Of a DNA stretch of 29,825 nt, positions 21,061 to 27,809 are shown one piece after another. The DNA is taken from positions 3,651 through 33,475 of IMG/VR virus record IMGVR_UViG_3300030333_005934; one strand, written 5' to 3'. Position numbers and translations under genes: made by a program. Under the pieces are notes generated by a model. It worked only from the letters and a program-made list of their open reading frames with translations. It had not been told where the DNA came from and did not search any database. How positions within the stretch are numbered: the first letter of the stretch is position 1; the number at the start of each line of letters is the position of its first letter. The DNA is from a virus.

Positions 21061-21552
21061 ATGAGTCTTTCGCATTTTATGTTTAAACCAAAGTACGGCA
21101 TTGAGATTGTTCACAAAGTTATTAGATGCTTTGTGGACGATCATTTGAGATGGCATGATTACGGAGTAGATTGGCACATCAAGCCGCTAAAAAACAAAGA
21201 GGGCTGGTATGAATTAGAAGCTAACCCTTCTTATGATGGAAGTGTCTTGGAGGGGTTCACTGAAACTAGCTTTAGTGATTTGCCTCTTTCAGGAAAAGAA
21301 TTGACTGAGGATATGATGATTCTTTTGGTCGAGGCTGGTATCGCTTGGAATTTGAATAAGGACCATCCAGAGGATCCAGCCGAATATTGCCTCGAAGATG
21401 TGGAGCTTACCAGTGTTATCACCGCGCTGTCAGCCGAAGATTCGCACGTCTTTTCGCCGTGGGATAACCGATGCTATGTTGTCAACGTGAAGACTGGCGA
21501 AGCCAAACACCATGATATAACTGATCTTATTTTTTCTTTGGCAGCAGCCTAG
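21061..21552 (+). CDS. hypothetical protein
   Basis: A 163-residue acidic protein I do not recognise. It begins MSLSHFMFKPKYGIEIVHK and has a mixed alpha/beta composition with many aromatic residues (WHDYGVDWHIKPL, FSPWDNRCYVVNVKTG). It follows the small lipoprotein by 9 nt, with a moderate SD (AGGTAAG). Its 3' end overlaps the -35 of the next promoter. Function unknown. Confidence 0.65.
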   Translation: MSLSHFMFKPKYGIEIVHKVIRCFVDDHLRWHDYGVDWHIKPLKNKEGWYELEANPSYDGSVLEGFTETSFSDLPLSGKELTEDMMILLVEAGIAWNLNKDHPEDPAEYCLEDVELTSVITALSAEDSHVFSPWDNRCYVVNVKTGEAKHHDITDLIFSLAAA

Positions 21553-21577
21553 ACTTTTAAACTTTCGTAACTATACT
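21550..21577 (+). promoter_or_regulatory. promoter of the CCHC zinc-knuckle gene
   Basis: TAGACT (21550-21555), 16-nt spacer with CGT six bases before the -10, TATACT (21572-21577). Confidence 0.78.
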
Positions 21578-21608
21578 TATAACGTAACCGCCACAACGGA
21601 GGGTTGAG

Positions 21609-22394
21609 ATGGCGTACACTACTGACAAAAACGGAAACTACAAGCGCACTGTTCGATGTGGATACTGCTATGAGGTTGGACATAACAAAAGCTCATGCCC
21701 ACAAAAGAAGCAGAATCACAGAGACCAGATTGTTGAATATGAAAGGCAACTTGCAGAAGATAACTTCACTGATGACTGGGAGCGTAACTATGCACAGCGC
21801 CAGCTTGATCGCCACAAGGAACAACTGAACAGGACTGTCAATCGTGGCAAGCATCGCAAGTGTTCTTACTGCAAACAAGAGGGCCATACTCGACGGACAT
21901 GTAAATATCGCAAGGCTGATATGAATGATTGGGCCGATAAGTGCCTCGCCGCCCGCGAAAAGTTTGCAGAAAGCATGACTGCTGCGGGTTTTGGCGTCGG
22001 TGCTTTGGCTTATCGCAAAGATTACTACAGTGGCGATCGCAAAGATCTTGTACTAATTGAGCGAGTTGCATGGAAAATGATTAATCATAAAGTCGCAGTT
22101 GGTCAAGGCAATCATTATGCCGATGTTTGCTATGGTCGGTCGTTGACTCCAGATAGCTACTACCCAAATGGACGTCTATTTCAATTGCAGCTTCCTTCTT
22201 CGGTTAGCAACATCAATAACGAGGAGTTTCCTCATCGCTTTGAGGATCGTTGTCCCGTTATCGTGTCACCCGCGCCTGTCTCAGTACCGGAGGATTTCTT
22301 GACTAAAGAGTCGGCCATGGCGGCTGCCAAGTTTAGTGAAGAGTTTAACGATTCACGACCTTATGACTACAATGGCGTTGAATATGATGACTAG
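21609..22394 (+). CDS. protein with two CCHC zinc knuckles
   Basis: A 261-residue protein with two exact C-x2-C-x4-H-x4-C zinc knuckles: Cys17-Cys20-His25-Cys30 (CGYCYEVGHNKSSC) and Cys85-Cys88-His93-Cys98 (CSYCKQEGHTRRTC). They are joined by a charged helix. Zinc knuckles of this type bind single-stranded nucleic acid in retroviral nucleocapsid and many eukaryotic proteins; they are much rarer in phages. The remaining 160 residues are of no known family. The gene has its own promoter and a strong SD (GGAGGG). RNA or ssDNA binding is a reasonable inference. Confidence 0.85.
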   Translation: MAYTTDKNGNYKRTVRCGYCYEVGHNKSSCPQKKQNHRDQIVEYERQLAEDNFTDDWERNYAQRQLDRHKEQLNRTVNRGKHRKCSYCKQEGHTRRTCKYRKADMNDWADKCLAAREKFAESMTAAGFGVGALAYRKDYYSGDRKDLVLIERVAWKMINHKVAVGQGNHYADVCYGRSLTPDSYYPNGRLFQLQLPSSVSNINNEEFPHRFEDRCPVIVSPAPVSVPEDFLTKESAMAAAKFSEEFNDSRPYDYNGVEYDD

Positions 22395-22398
22395 AATG

Positions 22399-22426
22399 TT
22401 TACTAACATAGTCTTGTTCTTATAAT
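22399..22426 (+). promoter_or_regulatory. promoter of the 89-residue gene
   Basis: TTTACT (22399-22404), 16-nt spacer with TGT six bases before the -10 (ending TGTTCT), TATAAT (22421-22426). Confidence 0.85.
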
Positions 22427-22444
22427 TCTTTCACGGAGGTTTAG

Positions 22445-22714
22445 ATGGAAAAAACAATCACGATTAATAGGGCATCAGCCGAGGCCCTTCTGCATGTAGC
22501 GAATGAGGTATTAGGCACGACAAACGCAACTGGGCCTGATAACTTGGAAAGGGCTGAAGTTATTGTTAAAAACAATGTTCGCAGGAATCTTACTGAAGCT
22601 GTTTATCAACTAGAGAAGTCTCTTTATGAGATCGATGCATGCGAAGGTAGTGGGAAGACAGAGGCAAAAGAGAATGATCGATCATTTTCCAAAGAGAATT
22701 GGATAGCGCGATAA
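22445..22714 (+). CDS. hypothetical protein
   Basis: An 89-residue, mostly helical protein that I do not recognise. It opens with a beta strand (MEKTITINRASAEALLHV) and has a long helical middle (VRRNLTEAVYQLEKSLYEI) with a charged tail (AKENDRSFSKENW). It has a private promoter and a strong SD (GGAGG). Confidence 0.65.
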   Translation: MEKTITINRASAEALLHVANEVLGTTNATGPDNLERAEVIVKNNVRRNLTEAVYQLEKSLYEIDACEGSGKTEAKENDRSFSKENWIAR

Positions 22715-22721
22715 ATTATTC

Positions 22722-22749
22722 TTAACTATTACAAACTCGTTTCTATACT
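22722..22749 (+). promoter_or_regulatory. promoter of the MGYRS-type gene
   Basis: TTAACT (22722-22727), 16-nt spacer with CGT six bases before the -10, TATACT (22744-22749). Confidence 0.84.
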
Positions 22750-22768
22750 CTAGGTGAAGGGGGAAACC

Positions 22769-23155
22769 ATGGGTTATCGTTCGCAAGTAGTATTGGCAAT
22801 CTCACCTGAAGCTGCACCAGCGTTTATGGCCCTCTGTGCCAAGCATCCAGAAGTTATGGAACTCTGCCAAGATGCCGACGATTTCACTTCTGGCTATGAG
22901 CAGCCCGGTGATTACTTTATGCACTGGTCAAGCATTAAGTGGTATGAAGATTACCCAGAGATTGATGCTATATATGCATTTGTTTGCTCTTTGGAAGAAG
23001 AGGATTTGACTAATTATGGCGAGCCATCAGTGCCAGAAGGCACAGATTGGAACGATTGTTTCAAGTTTATTCGCATCGGTGAAGACCCTGACGATTACGA
23101 CCAGCGAGGCTATGGTTTTCCAGATATAATCATGTATCGCTCTATCTCTTTTTAG
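22769..23155 (+). CDS. phage MGYRS-type conserved protein
   Basis: A 128-residue protein starting MGYRSQVVLAISPEAA, a start I recall as common to a family of phage early proteins without known function. The body is acidic with aromatic pairs (DYFMHWSSIKWYED) and ends in GFPDIIMYRSISF. I use ATG 22769, behind a GGGGG SD; the in-frame GTG 22754 is less likely. It has its own promoter. Confidence 0.72.
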   Translation: MGYRSQVVLAISPEAAPAFMALCAKHPEVMELCQDADDFTSGYEQPGDYFMHWSSIKWYEDYPEIDAIYAFVCSLEEEDLTNYGEPSVPEGTDWNDCFKFIRIGEDPDDYDQRGYGFPDIIMYRSISF

Positions 23156-23156
23156 C

Positions 23157-23184
23157 TTTACTGATTAGCTTTCGTTCCTATACT
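23157..23184 (+). promoter_or_regulatory. promoter of the 211-residue gene
   Basis: TTTACT (23157-23162), 16-nt spacer with CGT six bases before the -10 (CGTTCC), TATACT (23179-23184). Confidence 0.85.
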
Positions 23185-23213
23185 TGAGGCGTACCCCGAT
23201 TACGGAGAACAAA

Positions 23214-23849
23214 ATGACCAAGTGCAAGAGTATCAAATCTAAACTTCAAATGATATCAAGGATTGATACCCTCCTCGCGCGTGATGTTGAATTCACTGAT
23301 TGGGAAAAGTCCTTTCTGTCTTCGATTAAGGAAGGCATCAAACGGTATGGAAGCCTGACAGGAAAGCAAGAGTCTATCCTTCAACGTATTGAAACTGGTA
23401 AAGATCCAGCTGTCATTGCTCAGCGTCAGGATTGGAAAGCTAATTATAATGATGACATGCGCGCCAAAATGAAAATTGCTGCGCGGTATTATTGGAATAA
23501 TCCCCCCTACTTTGCCGATTTGGCTAAGCGAGTTTTGAATGATAACGCATTTATTCCAACCGAAAAGCAGTTTCGTGCGATGGTTGAGAATAAATATGTT
23601 CAAAAAGTGCTAGACAATATGAATTCGGTTCCTACGTTTCCTGTGGGTTCGATGGCGCAGGTTCGAAAGACTGCAACTCGGCCATATCTTAACATTGGAA
23701 AAATTGTAGGCAAGATGGTTATGATTATTGAATATCCTGACAAGGTTGCAGGTGCGGCAAAAGGTGCGATTCCAGTGGTTGTACTGCCGATCGGCTCCTC
23801 CGAAACTATTGAGACAGAAGTTCGCTGGCTTAAAAAAGCCCGAGGTTAA
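23214..23849 (+). CDS. hypothetical protein
   Basis: A 211-residue basic protein I do not recognise. Residues 25-65 (FTDWEKSFLSSIKEGIKRYG, then LTGKQESILQRI) resemble a small helical module seen in various phage proteins. The C-terminal half is beta-rich (GKMVMIIEYPDKVA, IPVVVLPIGSSE). ATG 23214 is preceded by CGGAG; an upstream ATG 23184 lies in the promoter and is rejected. It has its own promoter and is followed directly by a zinc-ribbon gene. Confidence 0.68.
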   Translation: MTKCKSIKSKLQMISRIDTLLARDVEFTDWEKSFLSSIKEGIKRYGSLTGKQESILQRIETGKDPAVIAQRQDWKANYNDDMRAKMKIAARYYWNNPPYFADLAKRVLNDNAFIPTEKQFRAMVENKYVQKVLDNMNSVPTFPVGSMAQVRKTATRPYLNIGKIVGKMVMIIEYPDKVAGAAKGAIPVVVLPIGSSETIETEVRWLKKARG

Positions 23850-23850
23850 A

Positions 23851-24030
23851 ATGTTTGATTGGTCTATTAAACCACCTAAAGTTACCTATAATTACTACTG
23901 CGGCTCTTGTGGCTGTAAGTATATCAACAGGCCCGGTGCCACACGATCGGCTTGTTCGGCCAACTGTTACGCTTGTGGCAGTAGCCGCATCATTCGCTAC
24001 GAGTGGGCTACTGACGACGAAGAAAAATAG
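23851..24030 (+). CDS. small zinc-ribbon protein
   Basis: A 59-residue protein with CGSCGC and CSANCYAC clusters (Cys at 17, 20, 22, 35, 39, 42), a rubredoxin-like zinc ribbon layout. The N-terminus MFDWSIKPPKVTYNYY is hydrophobic-aromatic, and the C-terminus is acidic. It starts 1 nt after the previous stop. Likely metal-binding; partner unknown. Confidence 0.7.
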   Translation: MFDWSIKPPKVTYNYYCGSCGCKYINRPGATRSACSANCYACGSSRIIRYEWATDDEEK

Positions 24031-24031
24031 C

Positions 24032-24059
24032 TTTACTTGTGAAAGACCGGTCTTATGAT
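24032..24059 (+). promoter_or_regulatory. promoter of tRNA-Leu
   Basis: TTTACT (24032-24037), 16-nt spacer, TATGAT (24054-24059). The YGT position reads CGG. The tRNA begins 12 nt later. Confidence 0.78.
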
Positions 24060-24070
24060 TCGACTATCAA

Positions 24071-24156
24071 GGCACTGTGGCGGAATTGGTATACGCAACG
24101 GACTTAAAATCCGTCGCCCTTTGGGATTGAGGGTTCGAGTCCCTCCAGTGCTACCA
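24071..24156 (+). tRNA. tRNA-Leu (anticodon TAA)
   Basis: An 86-nt class II tRNA with acceptor GGCACTG/CAGTGCT, anticodon loop CTTAAAA (TAA), a variable arm CGCCCTTTGGGATTG, T-arm AGGGTTCGAGTCCCT and encoded CCA. Confidence 0.92.
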
Positions 24157-24194
24157 TTTGTTTAATAATTCCATAGACTTTTAGGAGGGTTATC

Positions 24195-24278
24195 ATGGAT
24201 TTTGCTACTTTGACTGTTTGTTATTCTATCTTTGCTGCTATTGGCCTGACTCACTCTATTTTGATGCGTCCGGTCTAA
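24195..24278 (+). CDS. tiny membrane protein
   Basis: A 27-residue, wholly hydrophobic protein (MDFATLTVCYSIFAAIGLTH, then SILMRPV) with an excellent SD (AGGAGGG, 24183-24189). The SD is the main reason to call so short a frame. One membrane pass is likely. Function unknown. Confidence 0.55.
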   Translation: MDFATLTVCYSIFAAIGLTHSILMRPV

Positions 24279-24285
24279 AAAAAAC

Positions 24286-24313
24286 TTAACTCTATTTCAA
24301 CCGTTCTTATCAT
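24286..24313 (+). promoter_or_regulatory. promoter of the MoxR-type ATPase gene
   Basis: TTAACT (24286-24291), 16-nt spacer with CGT six bases before the -10 (CGTTCT), TATCAT (24308-24313). Confidence 0.82.
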
Positions 24314-24354
24314 AGAAGTGTAAGACGAGCCACTAGTTACTACAGGAGATTATG

Positions 24355-25425
24355 ATGGCTGTTGATTTCAAGACATTTCGCACTGTTGCCCCGCATGTTA
24401 TTGCTGTTCGCAAGCCTGTGCTTCTTCGCGGTCGCCATGGCGTTGGCAAGTCCGAGGTTGTCTACCAAGTTGCTGGTGACCTCGATCTTCCCGTTGTCGA
24501 GCGTCGCGCCTCGCAGATGACTGAGGGTGACCTGATTGGTCTTCCCAAGACTGACGGCGACGTCACTTCTTTCTGTCCACCCGATTGGTTTCAAGAGGCT
24601 TGTGACAAGCCCGTGGTCCTCTTCTTTGATGAGGTCGACCGCGCTGTGACTGAGGTCCGTCAAGGCCTCTTCGAGCTTACCGATTCACGCAAGTTGTTCG
24701 GCAAGGCCATTCACCCCGACACGGTTATTATTGCTGCTGTCAATGGCGGCGAGCATGGCTCACAGTATCAGGTTGGCGAGATGGATCCTGCCGAGCTTGA
24801 CCGTTGGACTGTCTTCGACGTGGAGCCAACTGTCGAGGATTGGCTCGATTGGGGTAAAGATAACGTCGATGGTCTCGTTTGGGATTTCGTTAATCAGAAT
24901 CGCTCTCACCTTGAGCATGCCGAGGATTACGAGCCTAACAAGGTATACCCTTCCCGTCGTTCTTGGAAGCGGCTAAACGATTGCTTGCTCAATGCTGGTC
25001 TTCTCGGTGATGACCATCGCAATGATTCTAGCATCTATCACTTGTCCGCTGCTTTCGTCGGCATGGAGGCTGCCGTCGCGTTCAACGATTTCGCTCAGAA
25101 CTATGAGCGTCAGGTTACTATCGAGATGATTCTTGATGATGGACAGGTCTCCAAGACGTCTGATTTCGGTATCAATGAGCACTGTGCTTTGATTGAAAAG
25201 ATTGAGGCTAGCGATACTTTCAAAGAGGAATTGGGATCAGAGCGTATTCAAAACCTCGCTAATTACTTCGTTACACTGCCCTCCGAGGCTGCAATGAAGC
25301 TATGGACGGTTATCGGCAAGGGTGACAATGCCAATGTTATCTCACTGCACAAGTCGACTGCTTCTGATGGCACTAAGGTCTCTTCTCGCATGGTAGAAAT
25401 GCTGACTGGCAATAAGGACAGCTAG
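24355..25425 (+). CDS. MoxR-type AAA+ ATPase
   Basis: A 356-residue AAA+ ATPase of the MoxR/AAA_5 type. Walker A is GRHGVGKS (26-33), Walker B VVLFFDEVD (87-95), and a sensor-1 Asn is in IIAAVNGG; an arginine-finger-like ELDRW follows. MoxR ATPases act as chaperones that load or activate a partner with a VWA domain, and the next long gene encodes such a partner. ATG 24355 has an AGGAG SD at a 6-nt spacing; ATG 24352 is adjacent. Codon use here favours C-ending codons (CTC, GTC, GAC) more than most neighbours, which may reflect separate origin or high expression. Confidence 0.87.
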   Translation: MAVDFKTFRTVAPHVIAVRKPVLLRGRHGVGKSEVVYQVAGDLDLPVVERRASQMTEGDLIGLPKTDGDVTSFCPPDWFQEACDKPVVLFFDEVDRAVTEVRQGLFELTDSRKLFGKAIHPDTVIIAAVNGGEHGSQYQVGEMDPAELDRWTVFDVEPTVEDWLDWGKDNVDGLVWDFVNQNRSHLEHAEDYEPNKVYPSRRSWKRLNDCLLNAGLLGDDHRNDSSIYHLSAAFVGMEAAVAFNDFAQNYERQVTIEMILDDGQVSKTSDFGINEHCALIEKIEASDTFKEELGSERIQNLANYFVTLPSEAAMKLWTVIGKGDNANVISLHKSTASDGTKVSSRMVEMLTGNKDS

Positions 25426-25445
25426 CAACTAATTAAAAATAGTTG
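25426..25445 (+). repeat. hairpin after the MoxR-type gene
   Basis: CAACTA (25426-25431) pairs with TAGTTG (25440-25445) over an 8-nt A/T loop, directly after the MoxR stop. It could be a weak terminator or processing site. It overlaps a possible promoter for the RNA at 25462. Confidence 0.4.
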
Positions 25446-25459
25446 CATATGATTATGAG

Positions 25460-25589
25460 GTGATGGTCGAGGAGTTTATTACTAGTACCCGCCAATTTGC
25501 TGGTTTCGGCGGAGGACACGAGTCCACTAATCAAAAAACCAGATAGCAAGGCTGCTCTGCGAGTAAACAGTCCCTCGGCCATCTTTTTT
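25460..25589 (+). ncRNA. probable structured RNA between the MoxR and VWA genes
   Basis: GATGGTCGAGG (25462-25472) pairs with CCTCGGCCATC (25573-25583) as an 11-bp helix with one G-U pair, and six T residues follow at once, like an intrinsic terminator. Inside are GTTTA/TAAAC (25474-25478 with 25564-25568), CCGCC/GGCGG (25489-25493 with 25508-25512) and GGAC/GTCC (25514-25517 with 25522-25525). The loop segment TTGCTGGTTT (25497-25506) can pair with AAACCA and GCAA (25536-25549), a pseudoknot. A TATGAT box at 25448-25453 would start transcription at about 25460. No long ORF covers it. It resembles no RNA class that I can name; a riboswitch-like leader or free RNA are both possible. Confidence 0.6.
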
Positions 25590-25590
25590 C

Positions 25591-25618
25591 TTTACTGTCT
25601 AAAAACCGTTCTTATGCT
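25591..25618 (+). promoter_or_regulatory. promoter of the VWA/metallopeptidase-like gene
   Basis: TTTACT (25591-25596), 16-nt spacer with CGT six bases before the -10 (CGTTCT), TATGCT (25613-25618). It begins right after the T-run of the putative RNA. Confidence 0.83.
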
Positions 25619-25641
25619 TGTACTGTAAGACGGAGGTTACG

Positions 25642-26883
25642 ATGAGTTTCAATCTTAATGACCACATCTTTCGGCTTCTTAGCCGCGAGCCTTTCTTCGC
25701 CGCGCTATCTCGCCGTATCGAAAAGCAGGAATCAAAGAACATTCCGACTGCCGGTGTGCGCGTTAACCCTGAGACTGGGTACTTCGAGATGATGTACAAT
25801 CCAGATTTCTTCGAGGGTCTGACTGATGCACAGCGAACTGGTGTCCTGATGCACGAGTTCTATCATCTCGTTTTTGAGCATGTGACTGGCCGTCTTCCTG
25901 ATGAATTGGCTGGTGTCTTCACTAGTCATGGCAACATACCAAAAGAAAAGGCAGAGCTTTTCAAGCTATGGAACATCGCCGCTGACCTTTCAATTAACTG
26001 CATGATCGGCAAAGATAAGCTGCCAGATATGTGTTGCTTTCCGGGCACTGCACCCTTTGAGGACATGCCTAGTGAGCAGACAAGCGAGTGGTACTATGAG
26101 CAACTGAAGAAAAAGGTTGAGGAGCAGAAAGATCGAGGCGAGGGCGATGAGGGCGAAGACGGTCAACCCGGCTTCAATCCTGACTCTGCCGGCCAGTTCG
26201 ATGACCATGGTTCATGGGGTGGTGAATCTTGTGACGAGGCTACAAAAGAGATTGCTAAGGAGCGCCTCAAAGAAGCCGTCAAAGACGCGGCTAATGAAGC
26301 TGCGAGTCATAGCAACTGGGGCACTGTGTCTCATTCTGTCCGTCGAGAGATTATGCAACGCCTAGCGACTAAAGTCGACTGGCGTAAGGTTCTGCGATGG
26401 TTTGTCAAGTGCTCTCAGCGCTCTAACAAGCGCTCTACTCCACGTCGCCTAAACAAGCGTTATGCTTACGTGCATCCCGGTCGCAAGGTCGAGCGCGTTG
26501 CTAATATCGCGGTGAGTATTGACCAGTCAGGTTCGGTATCCGATGAAATGTTGGCTGCTTTTTATTCTGAGCTTAACAAATTGGCTGACGTTGCTACATT
26601 TACTGTGATTCCTTTTGATACGCAGGTTGCAGAGGACAAGGTTTATGTTTGGAAAAAAGGCGAGAAGCGCAAGCGCGAGCGTGTTTTGTACGGTGGCACT
26701 TGTTTCAATGCGCCGACTGAGTTTGTTAACAAAGGCAAGTATGACGGTCATATCTGCCTGACTGACATGTGTGCTCCCAAGCCTAAGCCTAGCAAGTGCC
26801 CACGTATGTGGATGACTGATAGCCGGAATGGCAGTAACCCTTATTTCAAGACTAACGAGAGGATTGTAATTGTTGATAAATAA
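25642..26883 (+). CDS. VWA-like protein with metallopeptidase-like domain (MoxR partner)
   Basis: A 413-residue protein. The N-terminal 130 residues have HEFYHLVFEH (71-80), a HExxH zinc motif, and NIAADLSIN (111-119) with a possible third ligand, as in the DUF2201-type putative metallopeptidase domain. After an acidic Gly/Glu linker (about 155-195), the C-terminal VWA-like domain contains the MIDAS motif Asp294-Gln-Ser296-Gly-Ser298 (SIDQSGSVSDEM) and later YGGTCF and LTDMC. This is the known partner type for MoxR ATPases. I use ATG 25642 behind a GGAGG SD. Its target in the infected cell is unknown. Confidence 0.85.
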   Translation: MSFNLNDHIFRLLSREPFFAALSRRIEKQESKNIPTAGVRVNPETGYFEMMYNPDFFEGLTDAQRTGVLMHEFYHLVFEHVTGRLPDELAGVFTSHGNIPKEKAELFKLWNIAADLSINCMIGKDKLPDMCCFPGTAPFEDMPSEQTSEWYYEQLKKKVEEQKDRGEGDEGEDGQPGFNPDSAGQFDDHGSWGGESCDEATKEIAKERLKEAVKDAANEAASHSNWGTVSHSVRREIMQRLATKVDWRKVLRWFVKCSQRSNKRSTPRRLNKRYAYVHPGRKVERVANIAVSIDQSGSVSDEMLAAFYSELNKLADVATFTVIPFDTQVAEDKVYVWKKGEKRKRERVLYGGTCFNAPTEFVNKGKYDGHICLTDMCAPKPKPSKCPRMWMTDSRNGSNPYFKTNERIVIVDK

Positions 26884-27061
26884 TGAAAAGATTAATTGCC
26901 AAGAGCCATCGATGAACGAAGAGGTAGGCCCAAGTGCTGAAGAATATTACGAATATGAGGACATGGATCTTGCTTATCTCGATTCATATTATGGCGACGA
27001 TGACTGGGCTCGCCGCTACGAATCAACCGGCTCTATTGATTACGATCCAGACTGGATTTGA
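26870..27061 (+). CDS. small acidic, Tyr-rich protein
   Basis: A 63-residue protein from TTG 26870 with GAGAGG 7 nt upstream; ATG 26912 would give 49 residues and may be the true start. The sequence is acidic and tyrosine-rich (AEEYYEYEDMDLAYLDSYYG, then RRYESTG). It overlaps the VWA gene end by 14 nt if the TTG is used, the same length as in the arrays, though the sequence is unrelated. Function unknown. Confidence 0.5.
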   Translation: MLINNEKINCQEPSMNEEVGPSAEEYYEYEDMDLAYLDSYYGDDDWARRYESTGSIDYDPDWI

Positions 27062-27063
27062 AA

Positions 27064-27249
27064 ATGAGAAAACTAATTAGCATTTTATACTCTTGTGCAG
27101 CAGGTCTTGAGCAAGCATGCGCCACTTTTGAGGCCATTCAGATTGCGCGCACAAGCCCAAAAAATGATGCTCTAACTGTTGGTCAGCCAAAAAAACCAAT
27201 TGGTTTTCAAAAAAACATCGTCACGGCCTTTACTGAACAAAAGCCGTGA
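27064..27249 (+). CDS. small hypothetical protein
   Basis: A 61-residue basic protein (MRKLISILYSCAAGLEQACA) with a short hydrophobic N-terminus and a C-terminal tail rich in Lys, Pro and Gln. It begins 2 nt after the previous stop. Its 3' end contains the -35 of the next promoter and most of a hairpin. Function unknown; reality moderately supported by spacing. Confidence 0.5.
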   Translation: MRKLISILYSCAAGLEQACATFEAIQIARTSPKNDALTVGQPKKPIGFQKNIVTAFTEQKP

Positions 27250-27256
27250 TTATATT
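27229..27256 (+). promoter_or_regulatory. promoter of the 68-residue gene (leaderless type)
   Basis: TTTACT (27229-27234), 16-nt spacer with CGT six bases before the -10, TATATT (27251-27256). ATG 27263 follows after 6 nt. A CACGGC/GCCGTG hairpin (27222-27249) overlaps the site and may end upstream transcription. Confidence 0.78.
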
Positions 27257-27262
27257 TTCAAC

Positions 27263-27469
27263 ATGGAAAAGGCTACAAAAGAGGTAATCTCTATTTTTCA
27301 GGATGATAAGCATATGTGTTCGCTTGTCGAGTCTTTGAAAATGACAGACGCATCTCAATTTGAAAGTCTTTGCCGTTATATGTGGGGCAACTTAACCCCC
27401 GATAAACTTGAATTAAATAACGTTGACTGGTCTAAAGTTACAGCACAAGTTGGATACAAAGTGAAATAA
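27263..27469 (+). CDS. small hypothetical protein (leaderless)
   Basis: A 68-residue, mostly helical protein (MEKATKEVISIFQDDKHMC, then ASQFESLCRYMWGNLTPDKL). The promoter places its start at ATG 27263; no SD is present, and an upstream in-frame ATG at 27179 lies before the promoter. Function unknown. Confidence 0.65.
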   Translation: MEKATKEVISIFQDDKHMCSLVESLKMTDASQFESLCRYMWGNLTPDKLELNNVDWSKVTAQVGYKVK

Positions 27470-27473
27470 AGTG

Positions 27474-27501
27474 TTTACTAAACAAAAACTGTGCTTATAG
27501 T
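27474..27501 (+). promoter_or_regulatory. promoter of the Cys-rich lipoprotein gene (leaderless type)
   Basis: TTTACT (27474-27479), 16-nt spacer with TGT six bases before the -10, TATAGT (27496-27501). ATG 27508 follows after 6 nt. Confidence 0.84.
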
Positions 27502-27507
27502 TTGCAT

Positions 27508-27807
27508 ATGAAAACAATCACTAAAATATTGGCCATCGTTTCGTTCAGCGGTTTTCTGTTCGCATCGTGTTATTTCGATGTCGACAGTCGCCGCGATGAT
27601 CATTCGACACATACAGTGTATAACAACGAGCAAGCTGATGTATTTCTATATCATTTAGAATGTTATCACGAGCCATATGAAACTCAAGCACACTGGTGTG
27701 ATTTATATTCTGAGGCTGAATGTTGCACTTGGAATGTCGATGGGTGGTATGAGGAATGGTGTGACTGGAATTTCGACGGATGTTGGGAATATAATAGGAG
27801 TTTTTAA
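27508..27807 (+). CDS. Cys- and Trp-rich lipoprotein
   Basis: A 99-residue protein. Its signal peptide MKTITKILAIVSFSGFLFAS ends at Cys21 (LFASC lipobox). The mature chain is rich in Cys, Trp and Tyr (CYHEPYETQAHWCDLYSEAE, then GWYEEWCDWNFDGCWEY), with even Cys numbers that would suit disulfides outside the cytoplasm. It has no SD but a leaderless promoter. It may sit on the cell surface or periplasm in infection; exclusion of other phages is a guess. Confidence 0.72.
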   Translation: MKTITKILAIVSFSGFLFASCYFDVDSRRDDHSTHTVYNNEQADVFLYHLECYHEPYETQAHWCDLYSEAECCTWNVDGWYEEWCDWNFDGCWEYNRSF

Positions 27808-27809
27808 GC

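Noticed and set aside
25460-25589. RNase P RNA or tmRNA
   Set aside because: A GAGGACACGAGTCC segment recalls the RNase P core, but the RNA is far too short and lacks the other conserved regions; no tRNA-like end for tmRNA.
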